A stretch of 64,000 nt of DNA from Rotaria macrura (lineage: Eukaryota > Rotifera > Eurotatoria > Philodinida > Philodinidae), in NCBI GenBank assembly GCA_900239685.1, contig OENT01000226.1, forward strand, positions 93,103 to 157,102, given 5' to 3'. Under the pieces are notes generated by a model. That model was not told the DNA's origin and did not search any database. It saw nothing but the letters and a program-made list of their open reading frames with translations. The translations under genes were made by a program, and so were the position numbers. Of the stretch, positions 48,274 through 60,742 are shown piece by piece (the stretch's first letter is position 1; every line of letters starts with the position of its first letter).

Positions 48274-49651
48274 CTACTAATTTTGAGGGTGTGAATGTAG
48301 ACTTGGTTATGTGACAATCTTTTCATCACTGATTGCACCTCGACAACTTTCGAGAAAACAATTTCATTTTAATTAATCTATTTATACTGTTAGGGGTGAG
48401 TTGAGAATAGAAAAAAAGAATTTTTGTCCTTAACTTCAATGTCATTTTATTTCATATAGATGGAATATGTTCCTCTTTCTTCACACGCACATATACACAC
48501 GTATATATGGAATAATCGAAATCGAAAAACACACATATAGGTATACATCTATATCAAAGAGAGAGAAGAGAAGATGAAAGAGAGAAAGAGAAAAAGATAG
48601 AAAGATAAACCAGAAAATATATGAGAGGGCATCGGCCTGTAACACATATATTTCAAGTAAAGAAATAAAATTATTCTAAACAATATTATTTAAAGATAAA
48701 AAAATTTATTGCGAGTGATGTCTCAAAGAAAAGAGAATCGGGTTCTATGTTCAAATGTTTTTCATCACACGGTTTGTTCAAGTGGAACGATGAGACATTT
48801 TTGATACACTTTTTTTCAAATCTATCCAAACTTGTGAGAGCAAAAATGTTTACTCGCATGCCACTCAACGTAGCTCAACATGTTCTATTTATGCTATAAA
48901 AATGGCCTCATTTGGTTAAAGTCTCGAATCTACAGAAAGGGTTTATGGTGATGTAAGGCTATCATAAGATCCCTTGTACCTTCTCTGTATTCGTTTATTC
49001 GAATCTCGATTACGAGAACCTTTTCAATCCCAACCACGTAAACGAAAAAAGAGAGAGCATATATAGAAAGGATACGCGTCAAAGAATGAATAAACAGATG
49101 CCGATGAGTCAGGAATAAACACATGACTGTAACAAAGGCTATGAGAAAAAAACCTGAACTTTTAGTGCTCTCACCTGAGTTCTAATTTCGAGCAAAATAC
49201 AATCTCGAAATAGAATGCTTCTGGAATCAATATTGTAGAGCATATGAAATGAACTTTTCGGAGGTAGAAAAATTTTCCATCTAGTAATAGTTATTCATGT
49301 AAAAAATGAGAAAAAGACATAACACCGTGACCCATTTTCTCGTAGATTGATATCTCATTTTATGTTGGATTGAGATTCGACTAGAGTGGTTGTTTTAACT
49401 TTGTAAGGGATGTTTCTCTGACCTTTATCACTAAACATAGTGTTGGCACCTGGAGACACTCCATAGGTCTCTATGATGCTTAAAATGTTCTAGTCCAGTG
49501 AAGTGCACTTCTACTAAAACCTATTGAGATATTCACGAGGGAAAATTTCCACGTGCTCGATTGCTTTTGATTTTTGTCTCTGTACATAATGTAGGTGCAA
49601 TTGAAGTATGGAAAACCCAAAAACGATGAATGACCTAAGATGTTCTGTGAA
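48274..49651. other. Intergenic with purine-rich microsatellite
   Basis: No gene recognised. A GA-rich tract (AGAGAGAAGAGAAG-type) spans about 48557-48605. Short frames only. Confidence 0.5.
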
Positions 49652-49967
49652 GATTTATAGGCTTTTTACAGCAATTTTAGACTATAGGACATAGAATATA
49701 TCAAAAACTTGAATTACAGAATTTCGAGTATAGGTTACGCCCACAAACAGATCTATCTGTGAGTACATTGTCGTGAAAATTTCAGCTAAAACATATGCTC
49801 TCTAATATATTGGAAAGAAAGTATTTTTAAGCTGAAATCTTCGTCACAATTTTCTCACAAATAGATCTGTTTTGTAGGCGTGATCTTGGCTCTAAATAGT
49901 GTACTTTGATCTGTTGGTATATACCATATTATAGCCTAAAATTGCAACAGAACGGCTGTAAATCTAG
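49652..49967. repeat. Imperfect inverted repeat (hairpin)
   Basis: The left arm 49652-49787 and right arm 49830-49967 are reverse complements with a 42-nt loop. Shared words include TTTACAGC, CAATTTTAG, ACAGATCTAT, TGTGAG and the inner TTTCAGCT/AGCTGAAA. Arms are diverged but collinear. No TIR-type end motif or coding frame is seen. Confidence 0.8.
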
Positions 49968-50629
49968 AGAGAAGACCTAATGGCATCTAGGGTATGGGTA
50001 CGTTAACATTCACTCAGTCCCCTCTCACACCCTTACTCACACCCAGCAATATTCTCCAACATGCTACTCGAAATCTGATGCTGAAAATTTACAGCGAATG
50101 AACAGTAAACGTCTAGTCCAGTAAGCAGTTTCTTCTAAACGAGCAAATAAAGAATTTTTGCAGTTTTGACTGTTTCTTTGTAAAAATTAATTATAAGAGT
50201 ATTGTCTTCTCGCAAAGCAAACTTTTTTCGCTGATTTATTTTTATGAAGCGAGAGAGTCTTTTTCTGATAATCTTTGCAGCCGTCGACTTTCATGACTAC
50301 TGTGATTGTATGAAACTGATAGATTGAGTGGATACAACCGGTTGTACATGAACCATATGGTTAGTTGGTTGAGCTGTGATGAGAATGCGTTGAGTTTCAC
50401 CTAAAAGGAGATTGAAGTGTGATAATTCTTCACTTTTGGGTGACAAAAGAAATCTAATTAAGTAAGATGACAAGTGTATTAAATAGCTTGTTTTTCATTT
50501 TCTGTGTCAATGAAAGCAGATTTATAAGTCTCGTCAAACTCGAAATGGGTGCATAGTTGCAAAATCTATGGATTTTTCAATTTACTCGAACTATTTATTT
50601 CGCTTCTTTTGAAAGACTTGTGAACAAAG
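49968..50629. other. Spacer 3' of the PLAC8 gene
   Basis: 662 bp; includes C-rich CCCTCTCACACCCTTACTCACACCC at 50020-50044, which has ACACCC words on the plus strand. No gene seen. Confidence 0.45.
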
Positions 50630-51063
50630 CTATAGAAATGTCAAGCAATTCTCATAAACAAAGAAATCTTCACTTGGTATATTGCTCCGAATCTTCAGTT
50701 CACGCGCTGCTTGACACACAGCACACGGTGAGCAGAAAAAGATCACTGAACAGTCGTCGCACGGTTTTTCTGGTAGGCCATATTTTTCGCGGAGAGCTTT
50801 TCGATTAGCCGTGATCGGTATCCAGGGGCAAGCATCTTGTCCAGAGTTGAAATAAGTGAAACATGCTTCTTCGTAGTCACTGCCATCAATTTGTACTGCA
50901 TTTTTAGCATATAGACGAGCCGTACACCAGCAGCCATAACAACAAATCTCCCAGTCATCGAAACAATCAAAAAGACCACCTAGAATTATTGGAAAGTGCG
51001 AAAGAGCAGAAAATTTTGACGGATACGTTTTTAATCGGAGAACTTACTTTGCCACTTAGCCAT
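50630..51063 (-). CDS. PLAC8-domain cysteine-rich protein
   Basis: Exons 51063-51048 and 50979-50630 (68-nt intron) encode 121 aa starting MAKWQSGLFDCFDDWEICCY. This is the PLAC8 (DUF614) opening W-x-SGLFDCF followed by clustered cysteines (CCYGCWC). Later come ACFTYF, CPWIPITANRKALREKYGL, PCDDC and the diagnostic CSPCAVCQAARELK. Animal PLAC8/cornifelin-like and plant FCR/PCR proteins share this fold; roles include membrane-associated signalling and metal handling, but the role here is unknown. The first exon has only 16 nt, so the gene is easily missed; the alternative frame at 50743-50979 is a shadow. No acceptor-like site lies before the ATG. Neighbours are not functionally related. Confidence 0.91.
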
Positions 51064-53974
51064 GGAGGAAGAAATAGTGAAGGGAAAGGTGTAATGATCA
51101 ATAATTGACTGATTTAATAAGTTCTAAGCACTTTTGAAAAACAGGAACGTGTTTTGACGTCTCTGATACCATTCCTCACCTTCGTTATCTCCTGATAACG
51201 CGTTTTTTCTTTTTTGTTCTTCGATTGCGTGTAGATCTTTTCTATTTACGTCCCTCTATGTCTTGGGAGTATTTCAGGTAAGGGTGTAATGGACATAAGT
51301 TTTGATCATCGAAATCAAAATGATCACAATAAACCTCTTTAGTTAAAAGATGCAAGTATAGAAAACAAAGAATAAAATCTTCATGATTATCAACTGGTAT
51401 TTCGTCATAATCGAAAAAGAAAAAACAACAAAACTATCAGGACAGGAGTACTCGTATCATTCTTTAGCGTGAATACTTTAGCAGCACTGAGCTTCATTTG
51501 TGGGCAAAAGTCTTCCCCCTTTTCTTCGTTTTATTTTTGTACACCCATATTTCGTATTGAGTTTATGCACGCCTTTCATAAAAGTAGTTTCTCTTGCTTA
51601 ATTTGCTCCTCGAAATAATCTAATTGTATGGAATCAATCTTGATCGGTAAAAAATGAATACATCTACTAGAAACAGTCATATCCTTCTTTCGCTATTACC
51701 AAGCTTAAAAACCTTCTTGTCGAAATAAATCATGGTGGTATAGTCGTAGTGCTCATGCTGGTGCGCCCATAGAAATTGTTTCTTGCGATGAATTTCCTTG
51801 AGTAAGGATTTTTTCAAAGACCACCCATACCTTCCACCACTCTCCTGGAAGTTGCTTCTTACAGTGTGTAAACTAATGCTAACGTCGTTGTTTCTTAAGG
51901 TGTTGGAGATCTCGGTCTATATAACATTCTACATATCATTGTCAATTTTAACACTTTTGAATTGGCTCTGATCTATGTCACACATGGTTAACGAGTTCGA
52001 GAGAGATAAGACAGATCTTCATGTTTTACCGTTGGACAAACCAATATCTTAGAAACTTTGTCGAACAATTCATACGTTTCAACATGGCCGTGTGTAACAC
52101 TTGAGGACCGCAATATATGACACCTTTGAGGAACACAATTTGAAAACGTTGAGATAAAGAGAGAGGTGTGGTGTAGTACTGTGAGCCAGAAAAAATGGGG
52201 AAATTGAAATTGTAATGTGCATCCACGTTTTACAGGTAGTATTGATTGTATGCCGTTGGGTTATTTCGAGCAGCAAATGACACAAGAGAGAGGGAAACTA
52301 CTTTTATGAAAGACATGCCTCCACGCAATAATAAACTCGTTATGAAATATGGCTGTGCAGAAATACAAAGAAGAAAGTGGGAGGGGAAGACTTTGGCTTA
52401 AAGGTGTATGAGTAACTTCACTAGAGAATTAATAGTAAGAAGAAAACAGCAAAAATCTAATTAACTTAATCATATATGCAATTGAGTGTGAGTTTGTTGT
52501 TATTCTCGTCTCTTGCATCCACATTCATACCCTTATTTACTTCACGTATTTACTTTTTGCAAGAGTAAAGTAAATGTGCTGCCTCTGCGTCAGACCAAAA
52601 TGTTAGCATTCAAAGATAAATTGGTGGATATTAGTTCTCGGTAAAAGTCATTATTACCCACTTATTTCCAGTAATGTGGACAAAGAAATCCACATCATTT
52701 TAGTTCTTAATATTCTGCTTGTCTACACGACTGATAAAGTATGTGAATAAGCTCGTATTCTATTGTCTTTCATTTGTTGTCGTATTGTTATCTTTTTTTC
52801 TCTCAGGTTCTTCGGTAGAATCTTTTAAATATTTGTATTTTAAACTTGGGAATGCTTACAAGGTCAATGGTATTTATGGGATTGAAATTTGTTTGAAAAG
52901 AATGATAAATGATTCGATACATACGACCAATCAGAAGTCATAACAACGAATAAAATGTCATTTATAAAGATTTTCATTTTTGTGTGAAAAATTAGATTGC
53001 AGAAAATTATCTTATTTGTATGGTTTATAAATCATTTCCAACAATAGTTATACTTTAAGGGAAGAAAAGAAAGAGAGAGAATTAGCCCGAATATCGAATA
53101 ACATGATTTTATATAAATAAAAATTTTATTTTCGATATTTTCCAAACGAAAGTCAATTAGATTTAGTATATGAAGTCGAAAATATCAATTTCGTATTATG
53201 ATCACACTAGTAAAATTATTTATTGTAGGATTTGGACGTGGGCGTGTAACTATTCATCAACAGCCACACCCCTTCCAATTAATTCAAACTGTTTTCTCGT
53301 AATGTATATGTATTGTAGACTTAGAATGGGAAATGGATTTTCGAGTATAGCTTTGATGTATCCTTGAAGTATAATGACTCATCGGATTGCTGTCTTTGCA
53401 TTCCTATCGTAAATACACGTCTATGATCCTTATCGATATACCTTTAAATTCATCGTCTTATGGTACCACTCGCATAGCTGAATTTCTGTGATCACCAAAT
53501 AACCTATACGTGCATGTCTAGATGTTTTTCATACATTTACTGAGTGCAGTTCTGAACAGTGTATGCCAGACAATAAACTTAATGATGTGGCTGAAATCAA
53601 CTCATACAAATACAAGTAACATGAATCGAAAATCGATTCACTGGGCCCTAGACTGATAGAACTCACACATGCAAATATATGAACAGCCAACTTCGTCAGC
53701 TGTTTCCGCCACAGATCCTGAAATTCTCAAAAAAAGATGACTGGATAAGTTCAATCGAGAGCAGAACTATCGAGGATGAATAAGTGAACGTGGGGTACTG
53801 ATAAGAAGAAAATGAAAAATTTCCAACAACAATGAATAGAAAAACGCAACTAAAGTAAGCGTGAAATAGTGACTGAACCACGATTTTGCTTCTCATAGAG
53901 GGGAAGCTCTCAGTCCCCTGACTAGTAACTAGAATACACTGTTAACAGTTTTCGTAAGCGAGCTTAAATATCTC
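51064..53974. other. Intergenic, no recognised gene
   Basis: 2.9 kb. A 74-codon plus-strand frame at 52719-52943 begins with a hydrophobic signal-like segment but has no family match. Nothing else supportable. Confidence 0.45.
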
Positions 53975-54205
53975 TCAGAGGGGAAAGTGGTTGAGTTTTA
54001 CCTTACAAGTTGTAAGGTAAAACTTGATCCCATCGTTCAAAAATTTAGCGATGGAGGCATCAAAATTCCTTTTAGGGACTGCGGCTGCCCCCTCGCTTTC
54101 TTGATCAGTAGAAGTGTCAATTCCGCGTGATCCCTCGGTGGATCCACCAATAATACATGCTGCACAAAGGGCCATCTGTGCCACAAAAATGGTCATTTTG
54201 GCCAT
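53975..54205 (-). CDS. Small open frame of possible repeat origin
   Basis: 76 codons, richer in G and C than the flanks, with a hydrophobic start (ATG at 54205) and an acidic middle. The words GCCATAAAA, ATGGTC and GCCACA recur downstream at about 54675-54735, suggesting it belongs to the same repeat as the G-rich and tetranucleotide tracts. No domain recognised. Confidence 0.3.
   Translation of the reverse strand: MAKMTIFVAQMALCAACIIGGSTEGSRGIDTSTDQESEGAAAVPKRNFDASIAKFLNDGIKFYLTTCKVKLNHFPL
53994..54024. repeat. Perfect 15-bp palindrome
   Basis: AGTTTTACCTTACAA, one G, then its exact reverse complement. It lies in the 3' end of the small frame 53975-54205 and could form a cruciform or a transcript hairpin. 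Confidence 0.9.
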
Positions 54206-54745
54206 AAAAGCTAGTTAGCGCAGCCCCGTCGGTACTGAAAAGTGGAAGTCACATATCTATAGTTTCATATACCAATAGAAAACACAGAAAATGTAATATG
54301 ACGAATTGTCTCACATCATCTTTCTCTGATTGACGTACTACTTTTCATTTTCAATTTTGCTATTCCCTCGTTCATTTCCATTTTCGTTGTTCATTTTTCT
54401 TAAAAACAATCGAAGAAGCGGCAAATAATGTTGTGATGTACCACGGTAATAGAATGCTAGTTGTTATGTCTGTAATGGATTCATACGCTGGTTTCTATGG
54501 TTTGTAATGAGGGGGGACATGGGTACCCGCGTATTTCGGGGGGGGGGGCGTGTTGACGCAGTAACTTTGTCTGTAATGGGAGGAGAGGGGGAGCCGCAAA
54601 AACTTCACCTTAAAACTTTCACTCACAATTTTCTTCGAAAATATACGTAAGTTCCACAAAAGGGCTCATTTTTGCCACAGGCATGGTCGATTGTGCCATA
54701 AAAATGGTCCTTTGTACGACAGAAATGGTTGTTTTTGTGCTTGTT
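54206..54745. other. G-rich repeat-like region
   Basis: 540 bp that include a strongly G-rich segment at 54511-54597 (runs of six and eleven G, then GGGAGGAGAGGGGG), unusual in this AT-rich DNA and able to form G-quadruplexes. The ATGGTC/GCCATAAA words link it to 53975-54205. Confidence 0.55.
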
Positions 54746-54777
54746 ACAGACAGACGGACGGACGGACAGACAGACAA
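54746..54777. repeat. (ACAG/ACGG)n tetranucleotide repeat
   Basis: Eight tetranucleotide units: ACAG, ACAG, three ACGG, then ACAG units, followed by ACAAAGTTGAATTGCC. Tracts like this often mark the 3' tail of old retroelements (inference). Confidence 0.85.
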
Positions 54778-57003
54778 AGTTGAATTGCCGTTTACAGACC
54801 CTATCCTTTCAGTCTAGGGAACATTCTATTAAGAAAAGTATAGGTAGTTGATGTTAGCGACTATTAATGAACGAATAGATGCGACAGAAAACTATGATAA
54901 TGCAGTCAACCTTTTATAGTTTATGCACGTGGTGTTTTGATTGGTTATGTTGATCATTAGTTTCATTATGTCATCATTTGCGATGATATTAATGCACTGC
55001 GCAGTTGGGATTATTAGTACTGCAAATGACAACCCCGATTACGGTGGATTACCGTGAATTAAACGCATAGGAGTGTGTACGATCGAGTCCTATTAGCTTC
55101 TTTATAGATCAAGACGTTCGAAAACCATGTTCTATGAATATAATAGAATTTAGGATTTTTAACCGATTTTCTATATAATCTATAGAAATGTAGTTGAAAG
55201 AACTGTGATACAAAAACTTCTTAGCGTCTGATGTTAGATTATTTAAATAATCTTTTCCCGATTTATTCTTTACGAACAAAAAAGAATTATCGAATTTGAG
55301 AACGTTATTCCTAGTAATGAATGTTAAGCCACTGAAATTCAATCTATTCTAGGTTATTTATACATTATTTCTAAACATCCATTTCATAATGCATGGAAGT
55401 TGAAGTGAATTTTGAAGTATTTCAACATTATTATAGGTAATGCATTATCATTAATTATTTGATGTAATTTGCAAAATAATGGAAAATAATGTGTCATTTT
55501 GCATTATTCATCCATTATCAGCACCATAGGAATTTATCATATGCGTTTTTTCAACGATTTAAAATTCAGTTGGATTGAAATGAATATGCCATATAATGAA
55601 ACCAGTGACCCGATAGCATAGAAGAGTTTCAATGTTTTCTTCATTTATGAAAAAATGAGAAATATCACAAAATATGGTTAATAATGAATGATGTCAGATA
55701 GCATTGCTCTATGTAAGATTTTCCTTTGTGAACACCGCCATGCTTAGAAATGTTTAGATTAAAGATAATTTGAACACACTTCAAAATACTAATGCGTTTA
55801 GGCAGTTAAAAAAGTCTTATTTTTGATGATGAGAAACGCATTAGAATCGGAAAAATGGTTCTATGGGACATCACAACTTTATTTAAACAAACCAATGCAC
55901 GCATTCAGAATTACCAAGATAATACAGTTGAAGTAAATCTATCACATATTTTATCTACGTTTTGTGCAATATATTGAAATAATAAATGAAATTAGGAGTA
56001 CCGTCCAGAATTGTCAGATCTTTGGGGAAAATCCGGATTCTTCCTCAGATTTAAAATATTCTATGTCATGATGATGATACAAAAGAAGAATTTGTTTAAA
56101 AAAAACACAAGATATGCTTATTTTTGGGCAATGCTTTTATCTGTTAAATTTACACTTGTCATTCTAAATAATGTATAGTCATACATATATACCGAAAGTG
56201 CTTTCTCAATAATGAAACATTCATATGATGATAAAGGAAATCGTACATCAACACAAATCTTTAGAACTGAATTAGACATTGGTTTCAATTCAATATTTTC
56301 CGGTACAAAAGTTGATAATTTTATCTTGTCAAAACCAAAGCCATTTGAGTTTGTTCATTCAAATGAGAAATATTATAATGAAGACCGATGCATAGATTAA
56401 GAGTGACACGTGTCTTTGATAAGTTTTTACAATTGAGTTAACAGTGCTTCGATGTGTAGCTTTTTTGGCTTTCAAAAATAAATTGTAGATATAAAGAATA
56501 TCATTATTCATAATCTGTTAGATAAAAAAGTACTTTAATTGTTTGACATTGATCCTCAAAAATGATTCTAGTTTTCCAAAAACTAATTCCAGAATTTTCA
56601 ATCCCTACATCTGTCACCTCTCGCCCTATTCTTCATTCTTCTTTTTTAATTTTTTTATGAATATGTTAGGTACAGTGTTTTACCAAACAGGTCGATGAAA
56701 CATTAGTATGTGAGACACAAAATGACATATTTCAAATTATCTAGAAGTTTATTTTTCTACCGGATAGAACAATAACACAGTTCGACATGCCGCTGTCATG
56801 TATATGGTCGTTACCTTTCTTGCGAACTATCATTAGAAATTATAAAACATTATTAAGTGGACCACAAGAGAGAGATGAATGCATTCTATTCTCTTTCTCA
56901 TATGCTCATTACAGTGTCTTTTACGTCATTCTCTGATTATTTTTTAATCTAAGAAGCATCACCCTGCAATTTACAACATTCTACTATTCATATCTAATAA
57001 GAT
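54778..57003. other. Intergenic, AT-rich
   Basis: 2.2 kb. A 62-codon plus-strand frame (56212-56400) is unrecognised. Repeated words with AATGCATTA and ATAATG occur at 55380-55520. No gene supported; the promoter of the downstream receptor should lie near the right edge. Confidence 0.45.
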
Positions 57004-58044
57004 ATGTCTCTGAATGGTACTACAGTAGATCCGACTGCAACACTTCCTATCACTGTAGCAGGAATCCGACAGGCATCATTTCTTTGGCTGATTGTTTCAC
57101 TCGATATTCCTGCATTATCCTGTAATCTCTTTGTACTCTTTCATTTATTAATTCTTCGATCCGGACGAGAAAAGTTGCACAGTCATGCTATTAGTGCTGT
57201 TCTACTTGCCGCACTCCTCGGGCAATGTATTAGTATACCATTCTATGCCAACTTTACTAGATTAGGATATTTATGGCCGCAAAATATCATAGTATGCTAT
57301 GTCTGGTGGTTTGTCGACTACGGTGTGTATAATATGATTGGAATTTTCTTGGCTTATGCATCAATGGAAAAGCACATATTGGTGTTTCACGAGCAATGGG
57401 TTTCCACGCAAAAGAAACGTCTTTTCGCTCATTATCTACCTCTTGGTATAGTCGTAACTTACTCAATTCTGTTTTATGTTGTCGTTACTTTTTTTCCCAT
57501 CTGCGAGAATTTTGTGGACTATCAGAATATGTGGTGCTCGGGCCCTTGTTATTCTACCATTACAATACTTTACCTGTATGATATATTTTCCGATAGCATT
57601 TTACCAACAATATTCATTGCTGTCTTCAACGTCGCACTTTTATTCCGTGTTATTTATCAGAAGCGCCGTCTTTTTCAAGTAGCTACATGGCGAAAAAATA
57701 GAAAGATGATTATTCAATTGGTATCTTTGTCCACTGTATATCTTCTAATCGCTTTACCATGTGAACTTCTAATACTTTTTCAATTATTTGGTATTCGATC
57801 GAGTGTTATCTATGAGATTCAGTATTATTTCAACCTTCTTTCTTATGGACTTCCACTTTTGATGCCAGTTGTCTGTCTTGCTTCATTACCGGAGTATATT
57901 TCCAAGCTGAAGTCCATAATATTGATGGTATGGCATATAATTCGACCAACACAAGCCACATCACGTGTAGCACCGATAGCAGTATCCTTAAGGCCAAGAA
58001 ACATACTACCGATTACGAATAATCAAGACGACCTCAAGTTATAA
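57004..58044 (+). CDS. Rhodopsin-like G protein-coupled receptor
   Basis: An intronless 346-aa frame with seven hydrophobic helices: ~24-50, 60-80, 98-120, 145-165, 185-210, 235-260 and 272-298. The N-terminus has NGT. Loop and helix landmarks fit class A: a Cys before helix 3 (IIVCYVWW), the DRY position reads MEKHILVF, a cysteine pair in extracellular loop 2 (CSGPCYS), basic RKNRK before helix 6, LPCELLI in helix 6. The NPxxY motif is replaced by a non-canonical LPEY sequence. The relaxed motifs and lack of introns match the large peptide/chemosensory-like receptor families of rotifers. The ligand is unknown. The first Met is likely, as stops lie upstream. Confidence 0.87.
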   Translation: MSLNGTTVDPTATLPITVAGIRQASFLWLIVSLDIPALSCNLFVLFHLLILRSGREKLHSHAISAVLLAALLGQCISIPFYANFTRLGYLWPQNIIVCYVWWFVDYGVYNMIGIFLAYASMEKHILVFHEQWVSTQKKRLFAHYLPLGIVVTYSILFYVVVTFFPICENFVDYQNMWCSGPCYSTITILYLYDIFSDSILPTIFIAVFNVALLFRVIYQKRRLFQVATWRKNRKMIIQLVSLSTVYLLIALPCELLILFQLFGIRSSVIYEIQYYFNLLSYGLPLLMPVVCLASLPEYISKLKSIILMVWHIIRPTQATSRVAPIAVSLRPRNILPITNNQDDLKL

Positions 58045-59386
58045 ATATGCATAACATAATAATCAAACTTTCAGATTTTTCTTCCTTAACTTTTCCAGAT
58101 ATTACATAATCTAAAGCATCCTGTCAATGTGAACATATTATCAGTAGTTAAAAATCATTTTTTGTTTCATATAAAAGACTATGAGATAAACATTTTTGTG
58201 GAATAGTCTCTGGTTCATATACATTGTGGAGTAGATTTTACTTTCATTCTCTCGATCTCATTATCTAAACTCTTCATATTTGCTTTTCCAGAAAAAAAAT
58301 GAATGGTCTCGTTCGTATTTCTTTCTGACCCCTTTAGTATTGGCACCACAGGCGAACTGCGTGTCCAAAAAATGTCTCATTATTTTCTTCAATAGAAATC
58401 GTTACACATTTTGTACGACGAGCTTAGCGGTGGGAGTTTTTCTCGTTATTCAAAGTATTCTGTCAATGCCTTTGTAATTCACAATCTAATGAGATTTATT
58501 GAATATATATTCATCCCCATAGAGATTTTCTAGATAAATTCTACTTTCTTGTACCTCAATCTACAGGAATAACGCATCCCAATAGCTCTGTATTCCACAA
58601 TGTTAATATAGCACGAAACTTATAAGAGCAAAGAATCTATGATTATTACTACTTCAAAACAAAATCATCAAAAATATCCGTCAGGAGTCCACGAATGAGT
58701 TCTAAATATCAGCTGCCACCATCGAAACTTCAACCGTACTAGAGGATTTCTTCTGTTAGGTGAAATGAAGAATGCTGGAGTGTAGAACTAGCCCAGAAAT
58801 CTGAAAATTAAAGAAGTTACTTATCTGCCATTACGTTTTCGATTTCACTGATGTCCTCATTAGGGGGTTTCATCATACTCTGCAAATTCTTCTTTTCACA
58901 AAAATCAAAGATGATATCCTTTGAGATACAATTTTCATCGTGAAGATATGCAATACATTTAATATCGTACGACAAAACGTCAAAGGAAATAGTGATTTCG
59001 TTTTCACGCAGTTAATTGTGATTGAAATAAATAATTTTCTGCTTCGTTTTGGGATATGAGTACTATACAATCACAGACTAGATACTGAATACCGTCAATG
59101 CTGTCGTTTTACACGGACTTCTCGTTCGATGACAAAGAAAACAATCACTACTAGTCGGATAAAATCGACCTTCACATTCATATCTCTCATGATCATTCAA
59201 AGCTTTCTTAGATAATACTACTTACTCTTGTGCTGCTTTAAACCGACACCTAAAGGACGCTGGTGTATAAAGGTATCCCTACCACCAGTACATCAGTCTG
59301 ATACGCATCAGATACGGGAATTTTTTTATCCGATGAATGCAGTTTGAAGTTGAATCATTTTAATGATACAATGAATAAGAAGCTAC
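58045..59386. other. Intergenic, no recognised gene
   Basis: 1.3 kb AT-rich; two ~65-codon frames (58280-58477 plus, 58873-59070 minus) look like chance. Confidence 0.5.
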
Positions 59387-60630
59387 CCATGTAAATATTT
59401 TTTGCCTCGAAACGCGTCTGAAACGCGTTTCATTTGCGTACGAAACGCTATAAGCGAGCAGGTCCCAGTGAACGCGTTTCATAAAAAATTTAAAACTTTT
59501 GAAAAATACATCAGAGTGCATGCTAGATTCTCAGATTATAGCTGAGTGCATACCGTCAACATTTATCGATGATCTTAGCCTAACCTGGCAAATACATTGA
59601 ATTTTATCTTACGTGATTAAGATTGGATTTGAACAGATGAACCAGTGATCAGAAGTCGCTCACGTGAGCCACTTTGCTATACTAGCTGGAAATCTTTTCT
59701 CGTTCAAGATAATACATATTTGAATGCAAATTTCATCTCGTAAATACTTCATTTCAATAATATATCGTTTTTTCTAAGTAAGAGGTTTAACGCATAACGT
59801 GATTTTTCACTTATTTTTTTAATAATTATCTTTTTACTAAACAGGATATCATTTTTATCGCCTACTTAACACGACTAATCTTATGAAAACCTTTTAATGA
59901 CAGTATGGTAACACCATGCATAATTTTATGGAAGGATTCGATGAATAAATTAGTATTCATACAATTTATCTAGAAGTATGATAAACGTTGTTAATCATAT
60001 ATTTTAAACAGTAGTATTTATTAGTTTGCTAAAATGTCATTAAATAACTGAAAAGTATTGCGAAATTATTTCATTATTATTCACATCAACTTCAGAGAAA
60101 CATGGATAGCATCCCCTATGTTTAATAATATGTTTCTATATTTTAACCTCATTTGAAAATTCATTATTAAAAATTCTAATTAATAAAGTTCAAATAAATC
60201 AAATATGTATAAGTGAATGATTTCCATCATGCGCCTAACCCTCCTAAAGAAAAAGTTATTAGAGTAAAGTCGCGTCTCAAACACACAATGCACGCGTAAA
60301 AATGCGCTCAAAACTATGATAGTATCCCAACACGATTGAAAGAATATCTGTAACGCGTTGGAACGCAGTTAGTAGATAAAACGCATTTAAACCTTGATTT
60401 AAACACGTTGAATGTTTTTCGGACGCTCGTTGAGAAGCGCTTCGTTTGTTTTCTAATCGTGGTTTAACTCATAGTGCGTAAAAAAACTTCACCCAAACGC
60501 GTTTCAAAATATTTTTAACGCCTCACAATGCGTTTGCATGCAGCGTGAAAAAATTATTAACCGCGTTCCGACTCGTTTTATTGTCATACTGCGTTTCAAC
60601 GCATCGATTTTGCGTTTTGTGTTTACATGG
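59387..60630. mobile_element. Non-autonomous TIR element, AAACGCGTTT family
   Basis: A 1244-bp unit whose ends begin CCATGTAAA in inverted orientation. Both end regions repeat degenerate AAACGCG words forming the palindrome AAACGCGTTT: left 59408-59480, right 60270-60620. The flanks read AGAAGCTAC and AGAAGTGAG, possibly a worn 9-bp target-site duplication (6 of 9). The middle is AT-rich without a transposase, and carries a tRNA-like segment. The right end lies ~110 bp before a membrane-protein gene. Confidence 0.72.
59619..59696 (-). repeat. tRNA-like segment inside the AAACGCGTTT element
   Basis: On the minus strand 78 nt begin AAGATTT and end AATCTT, which pair at six positions. A seven-base loop CTTCTGA flanked by a 4-of-5 stem would give anticodon TCT (Arg), and the B-box-like word is GTTCAAATCC. 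The T stem pairs poorly, so it is probably a relic or SINE head. Confidence 0.4.
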
Positions 60631-60742
60631 AGAAGTGAGTCAACCATTCAGTACTGATGTCATCTATTCAGGAAAAATCCAAGTAATCAGAGCTATAAAT
60701 ATTCAGCAACCCAAAACATTCAAGATTCTAAAACTGATTAAT

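Noticed and set aside
57396..57682. Overlapping frames inside the receptor gene
   Set aside because: Out-of-frame shadows of the intact GPCR frame 57004-58044.
59619..59696. Functional tRNA-Arg gene
   Set aside because: Acceptor ends and the anticodon loop look plausible, but the T stem does not pair and it sits inside a decayed element; kept only as tRNA-like.
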